NCBI GenBank assembly: GCA_964565895.1
Contig: CAZMGT010000009.1
Span: 14,786-78,785, forward strand
DNA length: 64,000 nucleotides
Source: CAZMGT01 sp964565895
Lineage (GTDB): Bacteria; Armatimonadota; Zipacnadia; UBA1398; CAZMGT01
Direction of reading: 5' to 3'
Shown here: positions 33,381 to 41,114 of the stretch, piece by piece
Position numbering within the stretch: position 1 is the first letter of the stretch
Layout of the letters: every line of letters starts with the position of its first letter
Made by a program: the position numbers and the translations under genes
The notes under the pieces: model-generated
What the model was told of the DNA's origin: nothing
Database searches by the model: none
Seen by the model: the letters and a program-made list of their open reading frames with translations, nothing else

Positions 33381-34712
33381 TTGAGCTTGGCCGCCCCTGC
33401 TGCTACACTTGCACTGCGCTTGACCGCGGGGCGCGAGCTTGAGGTTGGCGCGAGGGCCATGAGGGTTATCGAGCTATACTCGCCGCACGTGCACTCCGTC
33501 TGCTATTCCATCCACGTCGGCGCGGGGAGCCTTACCGACCACCCGAGCAAACCGGGGGTGGCCCTGCTTACCCAGCGCTGCGTGGTGGAGACCGACTCCG
33601 CCGTGCGGCGCCGGGGGATCGCCCACGGGCGATATACGAGCGGCCACGTTACCCCGGGCGAGGCATATATTTTCGTCAGCGGGCACCGCTCGCGGGGCCA
33701 GGAGATCGCCGAGCTTGTGCCCAGGTTCTTGCGCGAGGCGCAGTTTACCGAAGAGGCCCTGGAGCTGGAGAAGTCCGTCCTCTGGGAGAGCCTGCCCGAA
33801 AGCTACGAGGTGCCCTATGACGTGTCCGACCTGATCCACCGCGTGCTCCTCGAGGAGGGGCTGAACTTTAGCGTGACGGGCACGCGCGACACCCTGCCCA
33901 GCATTACCGTGGAGGACGTCGCGCGCCGGTTCGACATGTACTGGGTGCAGCCCGATGTCGTGCTTTCCGTCGCCGGCGCTTATCGCGAGAGGGACCTGGC
34001 CCTTGCCGCGGAGGGCTTGCGCCAGGTTATCGAGGCTTCGGGCAATCCCCCACCTCCGCGGCTGCACGGCGGGCTAACCCGCGAGCGGCGGACGGTCATT
34101 GTGCCTACGGTGGACGAGCGGTTTAGCCTGCACCTGCTCTTTCCGGACACCGAGGGCGGCCCGCGCACGCAGTTTATGCTGCGCGTGCTCGACTGCGTGC
34201 TCGGCAACGGGCCGGACTCGCGCGTCGTTAAGCGGTTGTCCTGGGAGCTGGGGCTAGGCGATATGGCCGGTTCGGACCTGTGGTATCTCAACGATGTCCT
34301 CGTGCTCGAGGTCTACGTTCAGGGGAGCTACGCGCGGTTTAAGAAGACGGTGGGCGCGCTCGCGCGGAGCGTGGAGTCGTTGTTCTTAGAGCCTCCGGAG
34401 GACGCCGAGGTGGAGGAGGCGCTGACCATCCTCTCCCACCTGCAGGACTATCTCTTGGACGACCCGCAGACGGCGGCGCCCCTGCGCGGGACGAACTTTT
34501 TCCTCAGCCGGCTGAGCAGCGCAAACGAGTTCGACAAGATGTTCGGCGGGCCGCGGCACGTGGGCCCGGGGGACGTGCACGAAGTGGCCCAGCGCATTCT
34601 CTCCTGGGACAACCTGTCCATCCTCTACATGGGGCCGGACCCCGAGGCCACGGCGGAGTTTCTCGAGCACACCTGGCCCTACAAAGAAGCGGAGATTTGG
34701 GACAACGTATAG
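33381..34712 (+). CDS. M16 peptidase-like protein lacking the zinc-binding motif
   Basis: A protein of up to 443 residues with the two-lobed M16 (insulinase/MPP-like) outline: PHVHSVCYSIHVGAGSLTD near the N-terminus, the AEAL-EKSVLWE helix-like region in the first lobe, and FSLHLLFPDTEGGPRTQF plus the VLDCVLGNGPDSRVVK region in the second. Where active members carry HXXEH, this protein reads GVALLTQRCVV, so all zinc ligands of that motif are absent. It is probably non-catalytic, like one subunit of heterodimeric M16 complexes, but no active partner is adjacent. The start is uncertain: TTG at 33381 or ATG at 33459, neither with a strong ribosome-binding site. Confidence 0.78.
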   Translation: MSLAAPAATLALRLTAGRELEVGARAMRVIELYSPHVHSVCYSIHVGAGSLTDHPSKPGVALLTQRCVVETDSAVRRRGIAHGRYTSGHVTPGEAYIFVSGHRSRGQEIAELVPRFLREAQFTEEALELEKSVLWESLPESYEVPYDVSDLIHRVLLEEGLNFSVTGTRDTLPSITVEDVARRFDMYWVQPDVVLSVAGAYRERDLALAAEGLRQVIEASGNPPPPRLHGGLTRERRTVIVPTVDERFSLHLLFPDTEGGPRTQFMLRVLDCVLGNGPDSRVVKRLSWELGLGDMAGSDLWYLNDVLVLEVYVQGSYARFKKTVGALARSVESLFLEPPEDAEVEEALTILSHLQDYLLDDPQTAAPLRGTNFFLSRLSSANEFDKMFGGPRHVGPGDVHEVAQRILSWDNLSILYMGPDPEATAEFLEHTWPYKEAEIWDNV

Positions 34713-34958
34713 CGCGCCTGGCGCGCCCCGCGTCGCCTGCTCTGCCCCGGCCCTCCCCCTCGTTTAGCGACAAGCGGCACCTGGCAGCCCCAAGCCCTGT
34801 GGCGAGGCGCCCTTACTCCGCTTGCAAACGCTACTTTGCGGCAAGTTTTCCGCCCTGTGAAAAAAATGTGGAAAAAATGTAAAGCAAGGCGTTTAGGCGG
34901 CGCTTGTCTGTGGAATTAAGGGTACACCGCTCGGAAAACGCGGGCGGGAGGCCCGATT
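34713..34958. other. Intergenic region before the lipoprotein pair
   Basis: This 246-base gap begins with a perfect GCGCGC-CTG-GCGCGC hairpin at 34712-34726 that lacks a T-run. Near 34859-34885 two similar A-rich blocks (GAAAAAAATGT and GAAAAAATGT) lie in tandem. I see no gene and no convincing promoter hexamers, though the promoter for the lipoprotein pair should be here. Confidence 0.45.
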
Positions 34959-36092
34959 ATGAGAGCAAAGGTAGCCGTTTTAGCGATCTGCGCGCCGGCG
35001 GTGGTTGTCAGCGTGCTGGGCTGCTCCGCCGGCGTTATTGATATCGGGCCCATCCCCAACCCATCGCAGGGCGAGGAGCGCGCCCCAGCGGACGACGGGC
35101 TCGCCGCTCCCACCCCCTCGCCCATCGCCGAGCCCCAACCCGGAGATGACGCCGCTCCCGCGCCCACACCGTCGCCAGAGCAAACGCCGAACGAGCCTCC
35201 GACAACCCCGGCCGATCCTGGCCAGTCGCTAATCTATGGGCACGTGGTAGACGCCCTGCAGCCGGACTTGGGCATCCCGCAGTCCTATGTCTACGTTCCC
35301 AAGCCCGCCACGGGCCAAGGCACCGCGGGCGTGCGCCAGGAGGTGCTCGTGGGCGACTACTCCGACGATTCAGGCTACTACGAGCTGCGCGGTGTGCCCG
35401 CGGGCGATGTGACGGTCGTCGTCGAGCCCCCGCCCGACTCCGGCTATCAGAGGATCGAGATCCAGACGACCCTCGCCCCGGGCCAGCAGATGCGCCTGCG
35501 CATTACCCTCGTCTCCGAGGAGGTCTTCGCCCAGCTTAAGCAGGTTATCGTTAGCCCCAGCGCCGCCGAGGTCACCGTGGGGCAGACGCTGCGCTTCTCC
35601 GCGGCGGTGCTCGACATCTACGGCAACGTCCAGCCCATCCAGCCGATTTGGGTCGTCGTCGGCGGTGGGGGGACGATCGACGAATACGGCGTGTTCCGCG
35701 CGGGCAATGAGCCCTGCCAGACGACAGTGGTGGCCATTGCCGGGAGAAAGACGGGCACGGCCGCGGTGTCCGTTGTCCGGCCGGAGTTTAGCGTTTCCCC
35801 GCGCGAGCTTGACTTTGGCTCGCTCGCCTGCTCGCAAACGCTGCAAATTGTGGAAAACGCGGGCCAGCTCCAATGGACGCTCGAGGAGTCCGCGCCGTGG
35901 CTTTCCGTTGCCCCGACAAGCGGCAGCGGCTCGGCCGCGGTAGCCGTCTCCGTGTCGCGCGAGGGCCTTGAGCCGGGGCTTTACGAGTGCGCGCTTGTGC
36001 TGCGCACCAACGGGGGCACGCTGAGCATCCCCGTGCGCATGGAGGTCTCGCGCACGCTAATTGAGATCCACGCGGCGAGGGGGGTGCGCTAA
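34959..36092 (+). CDS. Multidomain lipoprotein (carboxypeptidase-regulatory-like, Ig-like and BACON domains)
   Basis: A 377-residue surface lipoprotein. The signal ends in VSVLGC with the lipid-modified Cys at 22; an acidic Pro/Ala linker spans about 25-90. Then come a carboxypeptidase-regulatory-like sandwich (about 90-190, GYYELRGVPAGDVTVVV), a bacterial Ig-like domain (about 193-275, SPSAAEVTVGQTLRFSA and GGGTIDEYGVF), and a BACON-like domain (about 278-365, SAPWLSVAPTSGSGSAAV). All are adhesion or carbohydrate-associated scaffolds without catalytic residues. The ATG follows GGGAGG. The TAA is followed directly by the GTG of the next lipoprotein gene, so the two are co-translated. Confidence 0.85.
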   Translation: MRAKVAVLAICAPAVVVSVLGCSAGVIDIGPIPNPSQGEERAPADDGLAAPTPSPIAEPQPGDDAAPAPTPSPEQTPNEPPTTPADPGQSLIYGHVVDALQPDLGIPQSYVYVPKPATGQGTAGVRQEVLVGDYSDDSGYYELRGVPAGDVTVVVEPPPDSGYQRIEIQTTLAPGQQMRLRITLVSEEVFAQLKQVIVSPSAAEVTVGQTLRFSAAVLDIYGNVQPIQPIWVVVGGGGTIDEYGVFRAGNEPCQTTVVAIAGRKTGTAAVSVVRPEFSVSPRELDFGSLACSQTLQIVENAGQLQWTLEESAPWLSVAPTSGSGSAAVAVSVSREGLEPGLYECALVLRTNGGTLSIPVRMEVSRTLIEIHAARGVR

Positions 36093-37670
36093 GTGGCGCG
36101 CTGGGCGAGGGTTATCATCGTGCTCGCGGGCGGCGTGCTGTGCTCCGTTTTGGCCGCGGGCTGCGCAACGGTGCCCATCGCAGGCGGCCCGCCGGCGGTT
36201 GCCCCTGCGCTGCCTGCGCCCGGCCAAGGCCAGGTTGAGGTGTGCGTTACCTTCCCCCCGCTGCCCGAAGACGCTCGCGGCCCCGCGGCGCGCCTTATCC
36301 CCTGCCGCACGGAGTATGTCCAGGTGCGCATTACCGCGCTGGACATGGAGCCCATCGAGGCCACCCTGCGCCGGCAGAGCGACGAGGGGGGCACGGAAAC
36401 CCTTCTCCTCACCGTTCCCCCAGGGCCGGATAGGCACTTTGAGATTACCGCGAAAAAAGCCGACGGCACGGCGCTGGCCAGCGCGCAGCTTAACGCGGAG
36501 GTCCTCCGCGGGGCGCTTACCCGGCTGAGCATCGAGCTTGCCCCGGACCCGGAAAACGCCGTCCCCGTGGCCACCGTCTCCGGCCCGGCGCGGGCATATT
36601 TAAACCAGCCGGTAACGTTCGTCGCCGCGGCCGCCGACCCCGACGGGGCGATCGTCTCCCAACGGTGGGACTTCGGCGACGGAGCGACGGCCTCGGGCGA
36701 GGAGGTCACGCACGCATATTCCGCCCCGGGAACATATACCGTAACGTTTGTCGCCACGGATGACGACGGCATCGAAGCCCGCGCGAGCACGGAGATAACG
36801 ATAGACAACCGCGTGGAGCGGATACTGTTCGTGGGCAGCGACCAAGGCTGGCCTAGGCTGTGCCTGCTCGACCCAGCCACGGGCGAGGTTGCCCCGCTCG
36901 AGCCGGTGGAGTCCGCGCGCGGCTATGCCCCGGCGATCTCCCCCGACGGCACGAAGATCGCCTGCTTCGACGCCACTACGGGCGAGCTGCGCGTTATGGA
37001 GTGGAACGGGAGCAAGCTCGGCGCAAGCTGGGCCGTTACCCCGCCGGATACATACGTCTACGAGCCCTACGGCGTGGCGTTTTCGCCGGATGGGTCAACG
37101 CTTGCCTTTGCCGCAACGCTCGAGGACGTTGACGACGACGGCTCGTCGCTTTACCTGTGCGACGTGTCCGGGGCAAACCTGCGCCAGGTGGTAGACGGCG
37201 TGGCGGGCTCGTGCGAGCAGCCGAGCTGGGCGCCGGACGGCTCTGCGATTTACTTTACCAGGAACAACTGCGCGCTGGTCTGCCACATCGGCCCGGGGGG
37301 CGAGGTGAGCGAGCCCGAGCCGGTGTTCGCCGGCGCCGACTACCTCCGCTGGGCGGCACTCTCGCCCGACGGGACAAAGCTCGCCTATACCCACGCCAAC
37401 CTGCAGCAGGCGGGTGTCGTGCGCATAGACGGCAGCGGCGACTGCTACGTCTCGCAGGGGCTGAGCGGCTTGCCCATTTGCGTGTGCTGGTCGCCGCGGG
37501 GCGAGCTCCTCGCGCTCTCCGCCCAGAAGCCCGGAGCGGGGGGAACGCGGTGCGACATATTCGTTAAGGCTTCCGACGGCTCGGGCGAGGCCTTGCGGCT
37601 AACGAGCGACGCGCCGGCGATCGCCGGCCAGCCCATCTGCTGGGGGCAGCTCCTACCGCCCGCGCGGTAG
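36093..37670 (+). CDS. Lipoprotein with PKD domain and TolB-like beta-propeller
   Basis: A 525-residue lipoprotein with lipobox SVLAAGC (Cys24). Residues about 45-150 form a beta-rich domain; about 160-240 is a PKD domain with the hallmark SQRWDFGDGATASGEEVTHAY; about 243-525 is a TolB/WD40-like propeller with repeated blades (AISPDGTKIACFDA, AFSPDGSTLAFAATL, SWAPDGSAIYFTRN, ALSPDGTKLAYTHA, CWSPRGELLALSA). Several blades carry DDDG-type acidic loops that could bind Ca2+. The GTG start immediately follows the preceding stop, with GAGGGGGG upstream. The pair is likely a two-component surface complex. Confidence 0.87.
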   Translation: MARWARVIIVLAGGVLCSVLAAGCATVPIAGGPPAVAPALPAPGQGQVEVCVTFPPLPEDARGPAARLIPCRTEYVQVRITALDMEPIEATLRRQSDEGGTETLLLTVPPGPDRHFEITAKKADGTALASAQLNAEVLRGALTRLSIELAPDPENAVPVATVSGPARAYLNQPVTFVAAAADPDGAIVSQRWDFGDGATASGEEVTHAYSAPGTYTVTFVATDDDGIEARASTEITIDNRVERILFVGSDQGWPRLCLLDPATGEVAPLEPVESARGYAPAISPDGTKIACFDATTGELRVMEWNGSKLGASWAVTPPDTYVYEPYGVAFSPDGSTLAFAATLEDVDDDGSSLYLCDVSGANLRQVVDGVAGSCEQPSWAPDGSAIYFTRNNCALVCHIGPGGEVSEPEPVFAGADYLRWAALSPDGTKLAYTHANLQQAGVVRIDGSGDCYVSQGLSGLPICVCWSPRGELLALSAQKPGAGGTRCDIFVKASDGSGEALRLTSDAPAIAGQPICWGQLLPPAR

Positions 37671-37691
37671 CCGTTTCTCTCTCCCATCGCT

Positions 37692-37721
37692 GCGGCCCCT
37701 GCCGTGCCCCGCGGGGGCTGC
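37692..37721 (+). terminator. Possible terminator after the lipoprotein pair
   Basis: GCGGCCCC (37692-37699) can pair with GGGGCTGC (37714-37721) including one G-T pair, across a 14-base loop; ATTTT follows. Stem strength is good but the T-run is short. Confidence 0.35.
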
Positions 37722-37748
37722 AGCTATTTTCGGCCGCTTCCGCGCCGG

Positions 37749-38534
37749 TTAGCTGCTTGGGGAAAGAGGCGAGTACTTCAGCGTCAGCTCCACGAGCTCG
37801 GCGATCATGTTCGGCTTGTGTTTGGTATATACGCCGACGCATACGGCGTCTTTAGGCTTAATGTGCGAGAAGGCATAGGCAAACGCTTCGTCGGGGTCGT
37901 TGCGCCCCGCGGCGAGGATTTTATAGCCGATTACGGGCTTGGGCAGCTTGCGGATGGTCTCTGTGTTTTTCTCGCGGTCTTCGGCAAGGTAGTTCTCGCC
38001 GCGCTGGAAGATGTTGTAAAAGCATTGCACGTAAAAGTCGGTGGGCAGGCCGAGCTCCTCCGCAGCAAGGTGCACGTCGGGCTGGTGCGAGGCCATGCCC
38101 GCAGGCAGTCCGTGCTCCTTAATCCGCTCCAGCCACGGGCGCAGCTCCTCAAGCTTGCCCTCGGCAAACTTGCGGTCCGTTACCCCGCCGTGGATGTAAA
38201 TCGCCGCCGCGCCAGAGCCCGCCGCTTGGTCGATGTTGTCGAGCTGCGAGGCCCGCTCCGGCGCCGTCTGGGCGATCCACTGCTTAACCAGCCCGCCCTC
38301 CTGCCAATATTCGCGCAAAAGGCGCTGAATGTGGTTGTCCGCGCGGCCGACAAACGTGTTTATCCCCGCCTCCGCCGCTTCGTTAAGCGTCTGCTTAATG
38401 CGCGCCACGGTATAGTAGTCGCGCATTTCTTCGTTTAGCTCCGCGGACTGGTGGGAGAACCCCGAGAACGGGTTTCCGCCGATGATCAGTCGGGTAACCT
38501 CAAGCGTTCCCAGGCGCACGGTGGGCAAAGCCAT
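37749..38534 (-). CDS. Conserved protein with an aldo/keto-reductase-like start, probable TIM barrel
   Basis: A 261-residue soluble protein. The opening VRLGTLEVTRLIIGGNPFSG resembles the first strand-loop of aldo/keto reductases, and alternating strand-helix segments follow (GINTFVGRADNHIQRLLRE, AAIYIHGGVTD, KPVIGYKILAAGR, DAVCVGVYTKHK). The AKR catalytic Asp/Tyr region is replaced (NTFVGRADNH), so it is probably not a normal reductase. I do not recognise a characterised family. The ATG at 38534 has GGAGG upstream. Conserved His/Asp/Lys residues in strand ends would be the place to look for an active site. Confidence 0.7.
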   Translation of the reverse strand: MALPTVRLGTLEVTRLIIGGNPFSGFSHQSAELNEEMRDYYTVARIKQTLNEAAEAGINTFVGRADNHIQRLLREYWQEGGLVKQWIAQTAPERASQLDNIDQAAGSGAAAIYIHGGVTDRKFAEGKLEELRPWLERIKEHGLPAGMASHQPDVHLAAEELGLPTDFYVQCFYNIFQRGENYLAEDREKNTETIRKLPKPVIGYKILAAGRNDPDEAFAYAFSHIKPKDAVCVGVYTKHKPNMIAELVELTLKYSPLSPSS

Positions 38535-38575
38535 AGCCGTTCGGCCTCCAAAGCTGTCGCGGTTTGGTCATCAGG

Positions 38576-38604
38576 AGGGTAGTGCACTGCGGCGAAAAAC
38601 TCAA
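38576..38604 (-). promoter_or_regulatory. Weak candidate promoter for the TIM-barrel-like gene
   Basis: Minus-strand TTGAGT (38604-38599), 17 bases, TACCCT (38581-38576), placed directly beyond a terminator hairpin and about 45 bases before the ATG. Both hexamers are only partial matches. Confidence 0.3.
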
Positions 38605-38640
38605 GCGCCGCAGCGGCGGGTAAGTCTGCGCTGCGGCGCT
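38604..38640. terminator. Strong bidirectional terminator hairpin
   Basis: A perfect 12-base stem, AGCGCCGCAGCG (38604-38615) and CGCTGCGGCGCT (38629-38640), with a 13-base loop. On the plus strand TTCTTTTT follows; on the minus strand GAGTTTTT follows. The gene that needs it is the minus-strand orphan ending at 38675. Confidence 0.88.
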
Positions 38641-38674
38641 TTCTTTTTGTGCAAACGGCGGGTTCGGGCGCTTC

Positions 38675-40078
38675 TCACGAAGCCGCGCGTAGCGCTTGTT
38701 TAAAGCCCTCTACGTCTACCAGCATGTCCGTGATTACCGTGCTGTCCGAGGCGCGTAGGTTGGGAAACCGCGTGAAAATCGTCTTCCCCCCAACGCGAAT
38801 CTCACAATAACCCCCGACAAACAAAAGCTCCCGACCCTCGCGTGTAACCAGCGTCAGGTCCGATGTGCCGTCTATCCGCCGGTTCTCAGTCCAGTAATAT
38901 GGGTTTATCGCCAGGCTCTGCAGCTCCCGGCGCATCTTTTGCACAAGCTCCTCGGGATAGCGAAACACCAACCCCGCGGCCGCGGCCAACTCGCTCAGCC
39001 GGGCAACCAATACCCCCTCCTCGCCCACGCGCCGCGCCTGCACTTGCCTGCCGAAAAGCTCAACCCGCTCCTCCTTCCCCTCAGCCCACGCCCGCACATA
39101 GCGCACCCTCTCGCAGATCTTCCTCCCCAGCTCCTCGATCAGCTCCACCATCTGCTCCTCGGTTAGCTCTCCCCCCAAGTCCGTCACGTCCATCTCGACA
39201 TGCACATTGCCACAGTGGAACTCTAAGATCTTCGAGCGCGGCCACCACTGCCTCGAGCTCGGAAACGTGACCCAGCACGCACCGTCGCCGACAATTGGCT
39301 TGCCATCCTTTGTCGCCGGCACGGGAACCGGTTTCACCTGGCTCAAGCGAAAGCGGACGAACGCCTCTAAAGAATCTTTCCCCTCCTCGTCGTCGGCCAG
39401 CACGTGGGTGTTCAATGAGACACCGAAGCGCGAGTTGTATTTCGATTGCCGAGTTTCGTGAAGCACAGAGGAGAAAATCATGGAGGAGCATCCTCCAAGA
39501 CTCGTTCCGCGCAGATCTCTGTCCACTAAAAGCAACGCCAGGCGGGGCATCTCGCGCTGCAACCTGCTTAGCTGCCACGGCTCGATAAGCGCTTGCTTAG
39601 CAATCCGGTTCAACCGCTTTCTCCTAGGGTCTGGACGCACGGCGGGAAGCCGCGGCTTGCCCACGGGCGCAAAGCTCACAATCAGCCTCCCCGCCTCGTT
39701 GGGCATTAAATACCACCGATACTTCGTCCGATCGCGCAGCTCCCGCGGCGCATCCTCCGGCGGGGGAACCTCCTTCCACTGCGGCGGCGGCCATGGACCG
39801 TCCGAGCGCACCGCCTCGTTATACGTCGGCCCCAGCGTCCTCCGCCGCACCTCCGGGTCCATCGTCGGCTCCGGCGTGGGCGGATTTGCCGCCCTCGCGC
39901 GAAACTCCCGCTCTGCCTCGCGCAGCTTGCGCGCCAGCTCGTCCCCCTCGCGGTCTAGCGCAGTAATCGCCGCTCCCGCGCTGCGCGAGGGCACTACCCC
40001 TCCCAGCAACACAAACACCACAGCGCCAAGCAGGGCAACCGCCCCACCCGCCCGCAGCACGCTATAAGCCCGAAGCAT
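38675..40078 (-). CDS. Membrane-anchored protein of unknown family
   Basis: A 467-residue protein with a single N-terminal membrane helix (GGAVALLGAVVFVLLGGVV), then a charged Glu/Arg-rich helical segment (about 40-70), a Pro-rich linker, and a large extracytoplasmic part. Notable pieces are RWYLMPNEAGRLIVSFAPV, a TFPSSRQWWPRSKILEFH segment, an acidic helix GGELTEEQMVELIEELGRK and a C-terminal beta-rich end (LLFVGGYCEIRVGGKTIFTRF). I do not recognise any of these as a known domain. Codon use is slightly more relaxed than in neighbours. It has its own strong promoter with a leader of about 340 bases and a strong terminator, so it is probably monocistronic and regulated. Confidence 0.75.
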   Translation of the reverse strand: MLRAYSVLRAGGAVALLGAVVFVLLGGVVPSRSAGAAITALDREGDELARKLREAEREFRARAANPPTPEPTMDPEVRRRTLGPTYNEAVRSDGPWPPPQWKEVPPPEDAPRELRDRTKYRWYLMPNEAGRLIVSFAPVGKPRLPAVRPDPRRKRLNRIAKQALIEPWQLSRLQREMPRLALLLVDRDLRGTSLGGCSSMIFSSVLHETRQSKYNSRFGVSLNTHVLADDEEGKDSLEAFVRFRLSQVKPVPVPATKDGKPIVGDGACWVTFPSSRQWWPRSKILEFHCGNVHVEMDVTDLGGELTEEQMVELIEELGRKICERVRYVRAWAEGKEERVELFGRQVQARRVGEEGVLVARLSELAAAAGLVFRYPEELVQKMRRELQSLAINPYYWTENRRIDGTSDLTLVTREGRELLFVGGYCEIRVGGKTIFTRFPNLRASDSTVITDMLVDVEGFKQALRAAS

Positions 40079-40765
40079 CGCCCCACCCCCGTTTGCCTAA
40101 AGCGCGCCTGCGCCCGCCACTCTCCTCGGCGCAGGTGAGCAGGCCGCGCGTTGGCGGTTACTATGTGTTCGCCCCAGGGGGCGCAAAGAGGGACGATCTC
40201 CGCGAGAAGGCGCGGTATTAGCGCGGTGTGTGGACCCTAAGCGGCTGCTGCGTGCAGAGCAGAGGGGAACGACGTGGGGCGCGCGGCGCGCGCAGGTCTT
40301 CCCTTCGCCAAGCTGGCGCGTGCGGGAGTGGGAGCCTAAAGCTCTTACGCTAATAAACAGGCCCTCCGTGTCGCCCTCGCCATAACAAAATACGCCCATA
40401 TTCCGTCCCCCCGGCGGTCGCCGCGCATTGTACTTTAGGCGGGTGACCTCAGTCAATCTCTCTGTTCGCTTCGCGCTTAGCTTCGGCCGATGCTGGACTA
40501 ATGCTCAACAGCGGCGGTCTCTTGGCCGCGTTGTCGGCCGTCCCGTGCGCGCTGGTTTAGCGCGGAGACCGGGCGAGGATGGGGCCGTAGGCGGTGCAAC
40601 CGGAGCGCGTGCTTCTATGAAAAGCAGGAGACAGGCCTGGGCCGAAGCGGCGTGTTCTTCAAAGCCCGCGGCTGGCCCGTGGGCGTGCCGGCGACGTCGG
40701 CGCGAAGCGCCGCGGTGGTTGCGCGGGGGCGCTTGGGCGAGCAGCCGAGGCCGCCGGCGGCGCGG
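40079..40765. other. Gene-free region: structured leader on minus strand, upstream region of atp operon on plus strand
   Basis: No convincing protein gene is present in this stretch on either strand; the longest frames are Arg/Ala/Gly-rich and lack ribosome-binding sites. The part from 40079 to about 40420 would be transcribed as a minus-strand leader from the promoter at 40427-40456. It contains three GC-rich stem-loops: CCTGCGCC (40107-40114) / GGCGCAGG (40128-40135), CGCCCC-AG-GGGGCG (40170-40183) and GCGCGC-GGC-GCGCGC (40279-40293). No known riboswitch, 6S, tmRNA, SRP or RNase P consensus is recognised. From 40457 to 40765 I see nothing specific. Confidence 0.55.
40427..40456 (-). promoter_or_regulatory. 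Sigma70-type promoter for the orphan gene at 38675-40078
   Basis: Minus-strand TTGACT (40456-40451), 18 bases, TACAAT (40432-40427). Both hexamers match five of six, and the -10 is identical to that of the atp and MATE promoters. The start would be near 40420, giving an unusually long leader of about 340 bases before the ATG at 40078. Confidence 0.68.
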
Positions 40766-40794
40766 TTGACAGTGCGGGGGAATATCTCTACAAT
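40766..40794 (+). promoter_or_regulatory. Strong sigma70-type promoter of the ATP synthase operon
   Basis: TTGACA (40766-40771), exactly 17 bases, TACAAT (40789-40794). Transcription would begin near 40801, about 16 bases before the first ATG at 40817. It is one of the two best promoters in the window and would drive atpZ through mreB. Confidence 0.88.
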
Positions 40795-40816
40795 CCCCGG
40801 GTTGTGGGGGCCCGCC

Positions 40817-41068
40817 ATGGGCAAAGGCGAGGACGAGGGTCGTGGTGGGCGGCGCTGGAGCCGGGCCCTGGAGGCGATCTCCCTCGGGCCATATTTCGGC
40901 GCCTGCTTGCTCATCGGTTTTCTCGGCGGGTCCTATGTGGACAAGCGCTTGGGGCTTAGCGTGCCATGGTTTACCATCGCTGGCGTGCTGCTCGGCTCGG
41001 CTGCCGGTTTTCGGCAGCTATTTCTGTTTGCCTCGCGCATCGGTAACGACCGCACGGGGAAGAAATAG
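40817..41068 (+). CDS. atpZ: AtpZ/AtpI family membrane protein, first gene of the atp operon
   Basis: An 83-residue protein with two hydrophobic helices (YFGACLLIGFLGGSYVDKRLG and FTIAGVLLGSAAGFRQLF) joined by a short polar loop, typical of the AtpZ/AtpI-type proteins that precede F-type ATP synthase genes. Family members help assemble the c-ring or transport Mg2+/Ca2+. The N-terminal 25 residues are charged. The ATG at 40817 is 16 bases after the predicted transcription start and has GGGGG upstream. Its lead position in the operon is the usual one. Confidence 0.85.
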   Translation: MGKGEDEGRGGRRWSRALEAISLGPYFGACLLIGFLGGSYVDKRLGLSVPWFTIAGVLLGSAAGFRQLFLFASRIGNDRTGKK

Positions 41069-41114
41069 GCGCGCCCGCGGGCGCGCGCCGGGCGGCCGTC
41101 GGGAGGACCTCTCG

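Noticed and set aside
40097..40456. Open frame of 119 residues on the minus strand in the leader region
   Set aside because: Composition is not protein-like beyond a short stretch and the frame covers the promoter itself; a short leader peptide starting at an internal ATG cannot be excluded but is unsupported.
40428..40769. Open frame of 113 residues upstream of the atp operon
   Set aside because: Arg/Gly/Ala-rich composition, no ribosome-binding site, overlaps the atp promoter; a high-GC artefact.
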